DNA from: Coptis chinensis
Taxonomy: Eukaryota; Streptophyta; Magnoliopsida; Ranunculales; Ranunculaceae
Direction: 5' to 3'
NCBI GenBank assembly: GCA_015680905.1
Contig: CM027377.1
Coordinates: forward strand, 25,444,501 to 25,508,500
DNA: 64,000 nt
Positions 1 through 11,157 of the stretch are shown here, piece after piece; position 1 is the stretch's first letter, and the number at the start of each line of letters is the position of its first letter. Both the position numbers and the translations under genes were made by a program. The notes under the pieces were generated by a model. The model did not search any database. It had not been told where the DNA came from and worked only from the letters and a program-made list of their open reading frames with translations.

Positions 1-123
1 TTGAACTTACAGAGGAATTCAATAAAATTCTACATGAACAACTGACTTTTTGGGCTCAGAAAGCTAAAATGGATTGGGATCTTTTTGGAGAACAAAATAC
101 ATGGTTTTTCCATTCTGTGCAGT
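1..123 (+). mobile_element. L1 LINE-A, first visible piece (endonuclease-RT linker)
   Basis: Frame 3 gives a peptide with the WFFHS-type motif seen between endonuclease and reverse transcriptase in plant L1 ORF2 (WAQKAKMDWDLFGEQNT then WFFHSV). The LINE starts upstream of the window. It is cut at base 123 by an LTR element whose 5-bp target duplication GCAGT lies at 119-123 and again at 13789-13793. The same ORF2 resumes at 13789 with the expected next motif (RSFIHQIKNENG), so the two pieces were once contiguous. Confidence 0.8.
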
Positions 124-1512
124 TGATAAGAGCCCAAAACTGTAGTTTTAACCGTTTAACAATATTGCTTTTAGACCAATTATGTGATTAATAAATAAGA
201 GTTAGTGTTGTTTACGTGCTTTTATGTATTTCAGGCATTGGAGTCAATTATGTGCAGAAATGTGTCCCTTTTGCGAGATAAAGGAGCAAAGGTTGGTTGC
301 TAAGAAGTTCTACGACTAAAGGCCAAGATTCAAAGAGAAAAAGCCTTTTTAAAGCCCGGTCAAAGCTGAAAAGTCAAAGTCAACGTGGGCAGAAATAGCG
401 CATAAAAGTCAGCAGAATTTTCGAAGGCCGTATTTTTGGACTCAGACCTCAAAATTAGACCTACCATATGTCAAAACGACCGGCTTGGAACGAGCTTTCT
501 AATGCTTCAAGCCTTGATCCAATTAAAGTAGCAGAAGTGGATGAAAAAGCTATTGAAGTAATGAGGTTTTGGGCTCGATTTTCCAGCCCAAAACATGGCT
601 CCCAAGCCCATGCATGAAATTGTTAGACCTAGCCTCTCCTATATAAAGAGGACTAAGGATTAGCTCTTAATATACTTAGTTTTAGAATTCAATACTTAGT
701 TAGCTTTAGTTTGTCTTAACTTGATAATTAGTTATTCATAAACTCAATTTTAATTAGTTTTAATTTAGTTTAATTCAGTTTTGAATCATTAGACTATTGT
801 TCATTAGATTAATAAAGTAATTGTTATTCTTTCAATAATGTCTTGTCCTTATTGTTCTTATTCTAGAAATTATAGTTTGATGAATCAAGGCTAAAACCTC
901 CATTAGAAGGGTTTGAGGAAGCCTTGATGAAAACTTGATTGTGTTAGCGTAGAAATGGTTGTAATAATCTATTCCACTCTAGAAAGTAATTAGTTAACTA
1001 TGAGAATGAGTTTAATTATTTCACATGCTGATTATTAGTTGGTAGAGATTGTCATGAACAATTAGGGATTAGAAAGACCCAATTGTTATGTGAAAACATT
1101 ACAATTTGGATTACAACAATTCTATGTTAGTTCATTAAGTCGACTGGATTACAACAATTCTATGTTAGTTCATTAAGTCGACTCAAGGTGGAATCAAATT
1201 CCCCTAATTCCTCCTCATATTATCATCTTAGTATTTAATTGTCGTCGTTTGATTTATAACATCTTGATTAGTTAATTCACCATCATAGTTAAATTTCATT
1301 TCATTACTCTCATCGTTTTGTTAGAATTAATGAACTAGGAAATATTACGTCTAAACGAACTAGGAGTGGAACGAATTCAATTCTTTGCTCCAAATATTGC
1401 ATTGATAACGAGAGTAGAATCTTTGATACATTAGCGTAAAATTCATTTAGTTTTACTTACATTTGAGTTTAATTACTTATTCGTAGGTAAAACTATCATT
1501 TTACATTTATCA
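124..1512 (+). repeat. 5' LTR of the Athila-type element
   Basis: A 1389-bp LTR runs from TGATAAGAG to TTTATCA and aligns over its length to the LTR at 11158-13788. A TATA-like stretch (CTATATAAAG) lies at 639-648. Bases about 1108-1183 hold a local tandem duplication of roughly 38 bp (GGATTACAACAATTC onward) that the other LTR lacks. Confidence 0.88.
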
Positions 1513-1514
1513 AA

Positions 1515-1527
1515 TGGCGCCGCTGCC
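1515..1527 (+). other. Primer-binding site, tRNA-Asp type
   Basis: TGGCGCCGCTGCC starts two bases after the 5' LTR. It matches the complement of the plant tRNA-Asp 3' end (TGGCGCCGTTGCC) at 12 of 13 positions. tRNA-Asp priming is established for Athila/Tat Gypsy lineages. Confidence 0.75.
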
Positions 1528-1654
1528 ATCTTAGTTGTGTTTAGTTTCATTTCCTTTAGTAGTGTTAATCCTACCAAAAATCCTATTAAACCCACTCACC
1601 CTTGTTTGGTTCTAACTGTGTTTGTCTAGCTTAGAAACTAATTTTTTTCGCAGG

Positions 1655-1935
1655 AATACACTGAGCGCGCCCGCGCCCTTCTTAGCCAAATTCCGAGCGC
1701 GCCACACGCCAAAGTGCTTGGACATCGTCCAAGGCAAGAGTGCAGCCGGCGCCCTTGTTAGGCAAATTTGAAATGCGCCCCGCGATAAAGTGCCTAGACA
1801 TCGTCCAAGGCAAGAGCGCGCCCCGCACCCTTGTTAGGCAAATTTGAAGCTACCGCTTAAAGTGCCTGGACTTCGAAGAGGGCAAAGAGCCGACCCGCTT
1901 TGTAAGGCAAATTACGAGCGCGCCACGCACCCTAT
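1655..1935 (+). repeat. GC-rich leader repeats in the Athila-type element
   Basis: Four to five imperfect units of roughly 65-70 bp are built from GAGCGCGCC, CGCCCTTGTTAGGCAAATT, AAAGTGCCTGGAC and CAAGGCAAGAG. They contrast sharply with the AT-rich surroundings. They lie in the untranslated leader between primer site and gag. A second, shorter block of the same kind is at 8155-8320. Confidence 0.75.
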
Positions 1936-2277
1936 TCTGGATAAGCCCGATTTCACAGGTTAGTTCAAACTTTCATTTTTTCAAAGTTATTCAGTGTTGC
2001 TATCTACTTGAATACACTGAAATCGCGTATAGAAGACGCTATTCAAACGTGTAACAAGGAGACATTCAGGTACTCCTTCTTCCACTCCTCGCCTCTCCTG
2101 TTAGAGGATTTATTCTAGCATATCAGGGTTGTTTTGACTATTGTTGTGTTTCTTTAATATTGGACTTAGCCTTGCATGAGATTAAGGTCAGGTAGAGAAA
2201 AAACGACTAACGTAATCTATCGTGAACGACAACACACACACACCTATCTAGTATACCACGCACTACACCTGAAATAA

Positions 2278-3530
2278 TGGCTGAAGAAAGAAAGACTCCT
2301 CTCTCTGACTTTTACAAAGCCCTGAATGATAGCCCAAAATCTTGCATCGTTCATGCAGACCTAGTGGGGTATTTCTGAATCCCCTCGAATATATTTAATT
2401 TGTTACTAGTTTTTCATGGGTTAGACCATGAAAAACCTTATCAACATATTCGTAGGATTGATCAAGTTCTTACCACATTCCATCATCCTATGATAGGTGT
2501 AGAACAAATTAAACTAAGGGTGTTTCCTTTCACCCTAGCCGATAAGGTGGCGTCTTGGTTAACTGCCCAAACGCCTAATTCTATGGACTCATGGGCCAAA
2601 CATGTTCAATTGTTTATGGAATATTTTTACCCACCACTGAAGACAGATGAAATGCTTTCCAAGATTCATTTTTTCTGCCAGAATCTTCATGAATCCTTTT
2701 CAGAGGCTTGGAATCGTTTCACTGATCTTCTTATAGAGTGTCCACATCATCCACATCATAACCTTGCAAAAGACACGTTAGTTTGTGCCTTTTTCAAAGG
2801 ACATTTACACCACCATAAAAAGGTCCTTGATATAATGAATGGGGGTAGTTTCCTCAGTAAAGGAGCCTCAGAGGCTTATAGGTTTTTAGAAGATCAAACA
2901 AAGCGTAATAATAACTGGGGGGTAGTGACGACATCCCCTGCTCCGCTAGTTCTTCTTCAATAGTTAAGGCTACCAGTATGTTTGAGGTTAAATCTGATCC
3001 TGAGCTTAAAACTCTAATTGAATCCCTCACTAAATTAAAAGGTAGAAGCTATTTCTGTTTAACAAAAGCCTACCCTTGTCATGAATGTAAACTCTATTCC
3101 ATGTAATTTCTGTTTGAGTACTGCGCATCCCGACTCTTACTGTCTTCTAGTCTATGAACATCCATCCGCATAGCCGGACAATGTTTGTTCCATTAATAGC
3201 GAACCTAACACACCTTGGCGACAAAATCCCAATTTCAGTTGGAGAAATAATCAACAAGTTACACCTCCAGGGTGTAATAATCAAAATGTTAGGCCAGCAA
3301 ACAATTACAACCAAGCTCCACCACGACAAGGACAAGGACAAGGACAAGGTAATTATAATAATTATAACAATAATAATTATAATGCTAATAGAGGTATCGT
3401 TTCGATAAATAATAACTATCACAACCCACCCATTAATAATCAACGTGACATAGTTCCTGTCACACAACCTATAACAACCACTCCTCCACAACCGGATCGT
3501 TTCGACGCCTTCATGCAAACCCAACAATAG
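2278..3530 (+). mobile_element. Athila-type gag region (fossil)
   Basis: The segment 2400-2963 reads as an Athila-like gag core. Landmarks are RVFPFTLADKVASWL, FYPPLKT and ESFSEAWNRFTDLL, matching the family pattern LFPFSLKDKAKSWL, FFPPAKT, ESLYEAWERFKDLLRRCPHH. A plausible gag start (ATGGCTGAAGAAAGA) is at 2278. The tail (about 3190-3480) is Asn/Gln-rich low complexity with GACAAG repeats. The region is broken. Confidence 0.75.
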
Positions 3531-3593
3531 ATTTTACAGTTCATCCAACTTTTCTTACAGTAGTTAACCCAAGAGAAAGTACAACCAAAATGT

Positions 3594-4790
3594 GTGTTTC
3601 CAAGTCAAGCTATACCTAATCCTAAAACGCCAAACACAGCCTTTGAATTAACTGGTAATACTAGTAATGAATATGGAAACGTAGGTGAGATAAATGCTAT
3701 CACCACTCTCCGTTCTGGCAAAGTGGTTGATAACGCCATAACTATGCCCGTTGTTACATCACCAATAGTCATAACAAATGAAAACTTACTAGATACCGAA
3801 ATAGAAACTAAAGATCCTACCCCTGTAGAGGTACCAGTTAAACCACAACCTAAGAAACAAAAGGCCAAGGTTAAACATCCTGTTAATCCATATCCTAAAT
3901 ATAGAGAGAAACCACCGTTTCCCCAGAGATTAGCCAGGTTAAACAAGGATATAAATTTTGATGAGATTAGGGAAGTTTTTAAAATCTAACGATAAACCTA
4001 CCTTTTCTCGAAGCTATTAAAAAGTTACCACAACATACTAAGTTTCTAAAAGAGTTGTGCACTACTAGGTGTAAGACAAATATTCCTAAAGACGCCTTTT
4101 TAACTTAACAGTTTCCAACTTTATCCGAACATAATGGAATCGTTAAGTACAAGGACCCTGGTCGTCCTACTGTACAATAGACCTTAGGGGATTCCCATAC
4201 GACAAGACCTTGGGACGAGTGTTAACTTATTCCCTTATTATTTATATAAACAAATAGGTCTACAGGAGATGCAACCTACTAAAATGACGTTGCAATTAGC
4301 TGATCGGTCTATTAAGTATCCTAAGGGTGTGGTTGAAAACATGTTGGTTAAGGTTCAGGATTTCTACTATCCTGCTAATTTTGTTATCCTCGATACAGAA
4401 GTCGCTAACGACTCTGTTCGATCATTTTAGGGCATCCCTTTTTGGCTACTGCCAACGCACTCATAAACTGCCGTGATGGTTTGATGTCCATGTCTTTTGG
4501 CCATCTTTCTGTTGAGGTAAATGTTTTTAAAACGATGAAGCAGTTCCCAGATATGACTTCAGATGGAGAGGTTAGCATGATCGAGAGCTTAGCTCAAGAT
4601 TATTACGACAACACATTTCCTGATAATCAGATGCACCAATTTCTTTCCTTCGAAAGTTCCAACATTGACGCCATGACAGAAGAAATTTTTTTCACCTACT
4701 ATCCCAGTGATTCTTCTAACCCACCCATTGAAGAATGTCTTGCATATCTAAAAACTTCTGATGATATAGACTTAAGAGCTCTAGCTTAAC
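3594..4790 (+). mobile_element. Athila-type gag-end and protease region (fossil)
   Basis: The segment 3594-3989 ends with the PPFPQRLARLNKD motif common upstream of Athila protease. The stretch 4260-4790 carries the retropepsin-flank pattern (MLVKVQDFYYPANFVILD, then IPFLATANALINCRDG) typical of Athila/Tat pol. No reverse transcriptase follows. From 4790 the sequence is Pro/Ser/His-rich and then non-coding. The region is broken. Confidence 0.7.
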
Positions 4791-6440
4791 ACCATTCACC
4801 CACCTCACATTATCCTGTCACTCATTCACCTTCCATCAATGTTCTCTGCCCTCCACCTTTTCAAAGGAACCTTGAGTTTGCACTTGACCATCTTGTTTCT
4901 CCTGTGCTTCATGATTTTTTAAATTCTCCTAGTACAAAATTACTACCTACAGAGCCACCAGATACTTTTATTTTCAGTTGTGTGATTATACCAACCCACT
5001 CCACCAATGAATTTTGTGATAAACCCACTCTCTCATTTCTTCCATTTCTTACTTCTACAATTCATCCATATCCACCATATCTTCCACAACCATCCATTTT
5101 TGCACAATCATTCACTTGCCCACCCTTTCGTTCGAAAATCAAGAAGACTTTGCATGCTAGACTAGATTCTAGATTCATCAGTATTCTCTCTCATTCCGTT
5201 ATGCCACGTCATGGGAAATCATGGTGCTTGATGGTGTTTGGATGTGTTTTATCTGATAATTATTTATGGCAAGATCCATAACTATTTTGGTTGTTGATAT
5301 ATGACAATCTGCAGGGTATGTATATATATCTAGTTATTTATTAAAGTCTCGAGTATCTGACTATAAATGGCTCATTTTATTCTTCGGTGTACTCCATTCC
5401 ACTCTTCCATATATTGGTAAGTGCACCATTAAGGTAACCAGACCCTCCCTTTGGAGTGTGTGGCTGTAAGTACCGAATCCTAAGTCCACGTTTAACGTAA
5501 TTCACGCTTTCCACTCTTGCATATTTTCTCGATTTTTGAGTCATGTTTTTCTATGGAGTGATTTACGTCTTTATTGCTTTATCGTTTTCCCTTATATTAA
5601 ACATAATTCATAAATATATATATATATATAAGATATTAAACCATAAAAATAGTAAGCAAGAAAGTCTCGGGAATCTGACTTTAAAATACCCACGTTTTTA
5701 AACAAATTTTTTAAATTATATTGTTTAAAATTTGTTTGGGGGTGGGGTGTTTGGTTTTTCCTTTTCTTGATCTCTCAACTTCCTATTATTGTTGTTTATG
5801 CCGCTTAATAGTATTATGATTCGGGTTGACACTCTCTATGAATATAGATTTCATTTGTTCGCATAACTTACTTCATTCACGCACTTCGAGGTATTTTCTA
5901 TCTTTTCATATATCAACCATGGTTAGAATAGAGTATTTTATGGATCATTGGATTGGAAATTCTCTGCTAGTCATTTTCATAGCTCATTCGCAAAAATCAG
6001 ACCGTTAACGAGTCGAGAATTTCAGTTTTAAGTTTGCGCGCATAGGGACAAAATAGGTATTTTTGAAATTATTTGGGCTTGAGCCCAAAATCTCGTAGTC
6101 ACATGCCTCACACGTGAGTCCACAGAAATACCCAAAAACGCATTGCGTTCTTCTTCTCCACTCCGCCTCCATCAGCCTCCATTAAAAAAAACCAAACCAA
6201 AAAAAAAAACCCCACTCCAATTTAAAAGCTACCACCGATTCTTCCACTCAAATCAAACCACCCCCACTCTAATACAACCCTTACACCAATTTTTTCTTCT
6301 CCACCTCCATTAAACCACCGAAAATTTTAATTTTTGAGTGAGTTTCAATCCAAAATCCACCGCACCCAACTCCAAATTTTTTAGTGAGTTTCAATTCAAA
6401 CTCATTCCCTACCTTACCCTAAACCCATTTTCGATTTCAA
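4791..6440 (+). other. Non-coding middle of the Athila-type element
   Basis: No recognisable gene is seen. The stretch holds a Pro/Ser-rich remnant (4904-5281), an AT microsatellite (about 5614-5631) and a purine run TTTGTTTGGGGGTGG at about 5731-5746. The purine run resembles the polypurine tract before the 3' LTR and recurs near 9550. Bases 6120-6420 are CA-rich leader-like sequence before the next reading frame. Confidence 0.5.
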
Positions 6441-6446
6441 ACATCA

Positions 6447-7537
6447 ATGGCCCAAAAACACAAAATCCTTCCGGAACAAGTTTTCAAATCAGACCATTTT
6501 GCACCGTTTTACAATGACGAGATGAAACATAGGGATTGGCAAAGGTTGTGGTATAAGGAGAATGATTTTTACCATTCGGATTTGGTTTTGATTTTTACAA
6601 GAAGCGGAAAATCGAGGGTAGGAAGATTTTTGTGAAGGTGAATGGTGCGAAGAGAGAAGTGAGTGTTTCGATGTTGACTCATATTCTGGGCATTGAGCCA
6701 AACCGCCACCCTGTAGCCACAGCGTAGGAATCACAACATGGTGGGGTCGAGGCATTGATGAAAGAGACTGTTTTGGAGGGACAGTATAATGCGAAATCGC
6801 ATTGCGTCCGATAGTCGTCTCTGAGAACCAACCAGCTGGCTGTAGCTCAGTGGGTTGGTAAGAATGTCATTGGAAAAGAGAAGTTCAGTGACATCAGTCT
6901 GAATTGTCTGCACATACTTTGGGTATTACAGCAAAAGAGGTATGATTTTTGCATCATCGACTTTTTGTTAACTATGATTAGAGGAGTTAGAGTAAATACC
7001 GCACCCTTTCCTATTTTGATTACTAAGATTATGTTGTCTTTTGGAGAGAAATAGAAATCTGAGCGGATTATGTTGAAGTTGCATGCAAATGCAATTGCTT
7101 ATACGGAATGTATCCAGAAGACGTGGAGATTGCTTGGAGATAGGGTTGTGGAAGATGTTAATTCGGATAATGAGGAGGACACGATATGTTTTGATGTCAA
7201 TGCCTTGGAGAAGTGTAATTCTGATATAGGATGCATGTCAGTGCTGCATCGTGGCTTGCGTTCTCTAAACCAAATTTGTGAAGACTTGCGGAGTAAGCAG
7301 GTTGGCATTCATAATGAAAATGTTAACCTGCAGAAGACTGTGGAAACAAACATCCAACACGAGGATGAGCGTTGGGTAGAGATGAGAGAATTTATGGAGG
7401 GACAACGGCAGTTCCAAGACAAAGTTCTACGACACTTGCCACCTTATCAGAGTCCTAATTCTGACTACTCTGAGAGGCATGAGCGTCGTCGATGCAGGAT
7501 TGACGACGCTGAACTATCTTCATCTCATGGCAAGTAG
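6447..7537 (+). mobile_element. Env-position accessory reading frame 1 (fossil)
   Basis: Two open stretches (6447-6635 and 7070-7537) lie where Athila elements carry an env-like or accessory gene. The first begins MAQKHKILPEQVF. The second ends in a charged, coiled-coil-like tail (NENVNLQKTVETNI, RWVEMREFMEGQRQF). The general look is that of the plant 'putative transposon protein' family found downstream of Athila pol. The assignment is by resemblance only, and the region is broken. Confidence 0.45.
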
Positions 7538-7559
7538 TTTAGTTGTTTTGTGTTTAGGA

Positions 7560-8340
7560 AATTTCCCTGTTTTCGTAGAATTTTATTTCAAGTTGTTTAG
7601 TTTATTAGTTAGATTTGGATTATGTAATTGTTTTCGACTATTTGATTTTAGTTGAATTTTTAATTTAATTTGGTTTTTGTCCAAACATGCGATGATTTTT
7701 CCATGAATCCCACCTTCCCGAATTATTTGAGGGTGGTATTAGTATTTTTAGCATTGCTTTTATCTTATCCACCATTTTAGAAGTAATTTTGCAAACTGTG
7801 AAAATATGAGTTGTTGAGAATGTTGCCAATTTGGTGAGGCTAAGATTATATATTGTTGTAGTGATGGAATTTCAATGAATAGAATTAGGAAGCTGCTATT
7901 TTAAATTCAACCAAAACGCTATTGGTTTATATTTGGAATATGCACCTAGTCTGTTTCTATTTTGGTTTTAGAAATATTCTATTTCCGTCAATTGCCTTAA
8001 TAATTTGAGAAACTTGTAGAATTCGTTTTAGAAACTAAACCTCTATAAATACTTGATACACTCTACACTTACAAACCACACCTCTCACTTTGCATCTCTC
8101 ACCTTAAACCTCTCAATTCTTTCTTTTTTGTTTTTTCACTTATGAGCATTCAAGGTACACGAAGCGTGCCCTGCGCCCTTCTTCGCCAAATCATGAGCGC
8201 GCCTGTAAGTTGAGCAAGACAGTAGCGCGCCCCGCGCCCTTCACAAGCAAATTTGAAGTGCACCTCGCGCTAAAGTGCCTGGAAGTAGAGTAAGGCAAGA
8301 GCGTGCCACGTGCCTTGCACCTCCACAGCCACTTCTATTT
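7560..8340 (+). promoter_or_regulatory. Non-coding spacer with TATA-like motif and second GC-rich block
   Basis: Between the two env-position frames lies AT-rich sequence with CTATAAATA at 8042-8050, then a CA/CT-rich stretch like a transcribed leader (8060-8130), then a GC-rich block (8155-8320) related to the one at 1655-1935 (GCGCCCTTC, GCAAATTTGAAG, AAAGTGCCTGGA). This resembles an internal promoter and leader for the second frame. That is inference only. Confidence 0.35.
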
Positions 8341-8447
8341 TTTTTTTTCTATTTGGTTGATTCTTCTGAGCTTGAGTTTAGGACTTCTAGAGTGTATTTG
8401 TTGTGATGGCATCCCCTCATATCATATCGGAGTAATCTTTTGAAGAT

Positions 8448-9170
8448 TTGTTCCGAAGTGACACCTATGGAGGATGGTTCCGTGATAGAATCGTGCAGTC
8501 AAAATGGACACATCTATTGGTAAGTCCTGATGACTCGTATTCCCCTCAACTTACTGAATATTTCTATAATGATTCAAAGTTCTTTTGTCGACTAGATGGA
8601 GAACAAATGTTCTCTGTCGTAGTTAATGATACGACTATGGATTTCAGCAAGTTCTTAGTTGCTTTCATTGTGGGAATGCCTATGCCTGTTCCTACAAACT
8701 CATGGGGATATCTGACTAATAATGCATACCTTTATAACTATGAGTATTTTCACGAGACTTATGGTGGAGGGGTTTTTCGTGTAATAGACCGAGGGCAGTA
8801 TAACATAGCCCTTGGTAGCCTGTCCCTGAACGTAGGCCTTACCATGTTCTTCATTATGATGAATATTTTAGGGGATTGGCAGTTTACTTCTATGCATAGT
8901 ACCGCTAGTGACGTTTTCCTTGCTTTAGCTGAGGGACGTTTCCTATATGACATTCCCAAGGTTTTAATGGCTAGTCTAGCTAGAGGCCATAGTATGAGGC
9001 ATAAGTACCTTCTTATACCTGTTTTGGTTTGTTGTATCATGTGCTATTTTTTCCTTGATTTCTGTACCCGCTACGCGGATTGGGTTGGGGTTGAAATTAT
9101 GAGACCCACCAATTGCGTCGTTCGTTCGTTTCGTGTTATGACTTGGTCGGGATGGAGGGTACAACCTTAA
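8448..9170 (+). mobile_element. Env-position accessory reading frame 2 (fossil)
   Basis: A 240-codon open stretch contains LTEYFYNDSKF, EQMFSVVVNDTTMDF and FLVAFIVGMPMPVP. This is the layout of the plant transposon-protein family found in Athila-like elements (an 'EFY' segment, then a strand motif, then a 'LGLP'-like motif). Hydrophobic stretches near residues 125-137 and 190-208 could be membrane segments. It may be a diverged second copy of the 6447-7537 gene. Function is unknown. Confidence 0.45.
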
Positions 9171-11157
9171 TGGGTTGCTCCTTACACCCGATCAGACCTA
9201 ATAACACTTAATAGGTTAGCACGGGTTAATGATACATGGAGAGAGGCTTGGCAAGTTATCATGGCGTGGCAGAACGCAAAAGGACTTCGCTTCTATGTAG
9301 ACGAGGATGATGACGCCTAAATGCTGGATAGGAGGTAAGTTTCTATTTTTGGTAAGTGTCTACTTATGTCCCAAGCAATTTCCTTCTTGTTAACCCCATA
9401 ACGGGTGGAACTCATATAGAGTTGCGTCTATTTTTATTTATCTATATTAGTATGTTTTAACTTTGTTTTGCAGATGTTCCAAAATTTCACGCGTTTCCAT
9501 GGTATTTTCCTACCCTTCTTATGTCTATATTTTGAGGACAAAGCATGCTCTTTTGTTTGGGGGTGGCATAGAAACACGCATAATTTAAGGCACCTGTTAG
9601 GATATAGATATGTACAATATACAATTATTTTCTAGTAAAAAAAAATCAAAAAATCAAAAATATAAATAAAAAGTTATGTTATACACTTAGGAATATTGGT
9701 ATTGTTTTCTTTCTCTATGCTCTTAATAATCTAGAAGTTTCACATTAGCTTTTGCATTAGAATAGTCTTTAGAAACTTAGGTTAATATGTAGGTAATAAT
9801 CTGTGCATCTTTCCATAAATATATTGCATGAGCATCTATGTTTGTATTGGCAGTAAGTTTCTGAAATCTAGGCTAGTATACTTATTCTACAAATCCTGTG
9901 AGAATATAGCCTAAAGCTTTATATTAGTTAAATATTTGAGAAATGACATAAGGGAGAAGTAAATTCCGAATAGAGAAATCACACGTCTACTTACTTGATC
10001 ACTATGCCATATCATAAGTGAGAATTTAGGTCTTCTTTGGATCGATATAGCCAGAAATTCAAACCTTATGAAATTATTTTCCACTAGTCTCCCCTCTGAG
10101 CCTTTCTTTAACCTTTCATAACCCGCAAATCCTTTACCCTTTTACAAAACAAAATAAAAATAAAAATTAGCCTACCCATTTTTGAATTAGTATGAGAATA
10201 TAGATGAAATGAAGAATAGGAAAGAGAAAGACCTGTGAAACCAAGAATTTGTTAGTTGCTTCAAATAAGAAAAGAAAGTTTCCATCTAAAGAAAAGAAAA
10301 ATAAAATAAAATAAAAAGTTATAACTCCAAAAACATAATCAAATGAGTCAAAAGCCAAAAGAAAAAAAATAAAAATAAAATAAAATAAAATAAAATGGCT
10401 AAGAATGGAAACAAAGTGTAGAAGCAAAGTATAGAACAAGGTTTTCTCTAGTTACATAATATGAAGACTCTATTATCTCAGACTGGTTCTTTTTGAATAT
10501 CCATTTCCTTCATTCTTAAACCATCACCTAATCCCCGCAACACCTAATAAATACCTCTAGCTCAATTAGGAATATGTTAGTGTGATAGTAAGTGGCAGAT
10601 GTGTTTGATCGACTTCGGCTTCCTTGTGTGTCATTGAGATTGTAAGGTAAAGTATGCCCACTGCACACTGGAGTAGCGAAACTTGAGCGGAAAAATCAGA
10701 GTATTTTTGTCTTGACATTTATGTGAGGACCTACTTAAGGACGCTATTCCAAAGTTTCATAAACGGACCTGTTATTGCATTTCATAGCATAGTTCATTAT
10801 ATATATGTTTATCCGTAGATGATTGATTATTATGCATATATTAGCTTAGGTTTCGACTTGATTACTCTATATTCATTGCTAGTGAGATGGATAGATATCT
10901 GAGAATAAGTAAAGAAACAATAGTTTTATTTCTTAGCCGTTGTAGTATAGATGAAGTTTGTGAGTACCTTCACTTAAAAACTCTCACGAGGCTATAACTC
11001 GTCCACTAGGGAATTCCTAGTGGTTTAAGGCCTTGTTGCATATGGTCAATGCAATCACACTCGGCGAAACGAGATTAGTTAAAACTCCATTTTTGGTAAC
11101 TTATTCTAATTTATCATATTTGCTTAAGGACAAGCAAAATGCTGTTTGGGAGTGGTT
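9171..11157 (+). other. Non-coding 3' region of the Athila-type element with polypurine tract
   Basis: No gene is recognised. TTTGTTTGGGGGTGGC at about 9551-9566 repeats the motif seen near 5735, and GTTTGGGAGTGG (about 11144-11155) directly precedes the 3' LTR, so it is the likely functional polypurine tract. Bases 10145-10400 are A-rich with AAAATAAAATAAAAT runs. Confidence 0.55.

Noticed and set aside
3147-3527. 126-codon minus-strand frame opposite the gag tail
   Set aside because: Low-complexity shadow of the Asn/Gln-rich gag end, with runs of Ile from AATAATTAT repeats.
10167-10439. 90-codon minus-strand frame rich in Phe and Ile
   Set aside because: It is the complement of A-rich AAAATAAAAT runs in non-coding Athila sequence.
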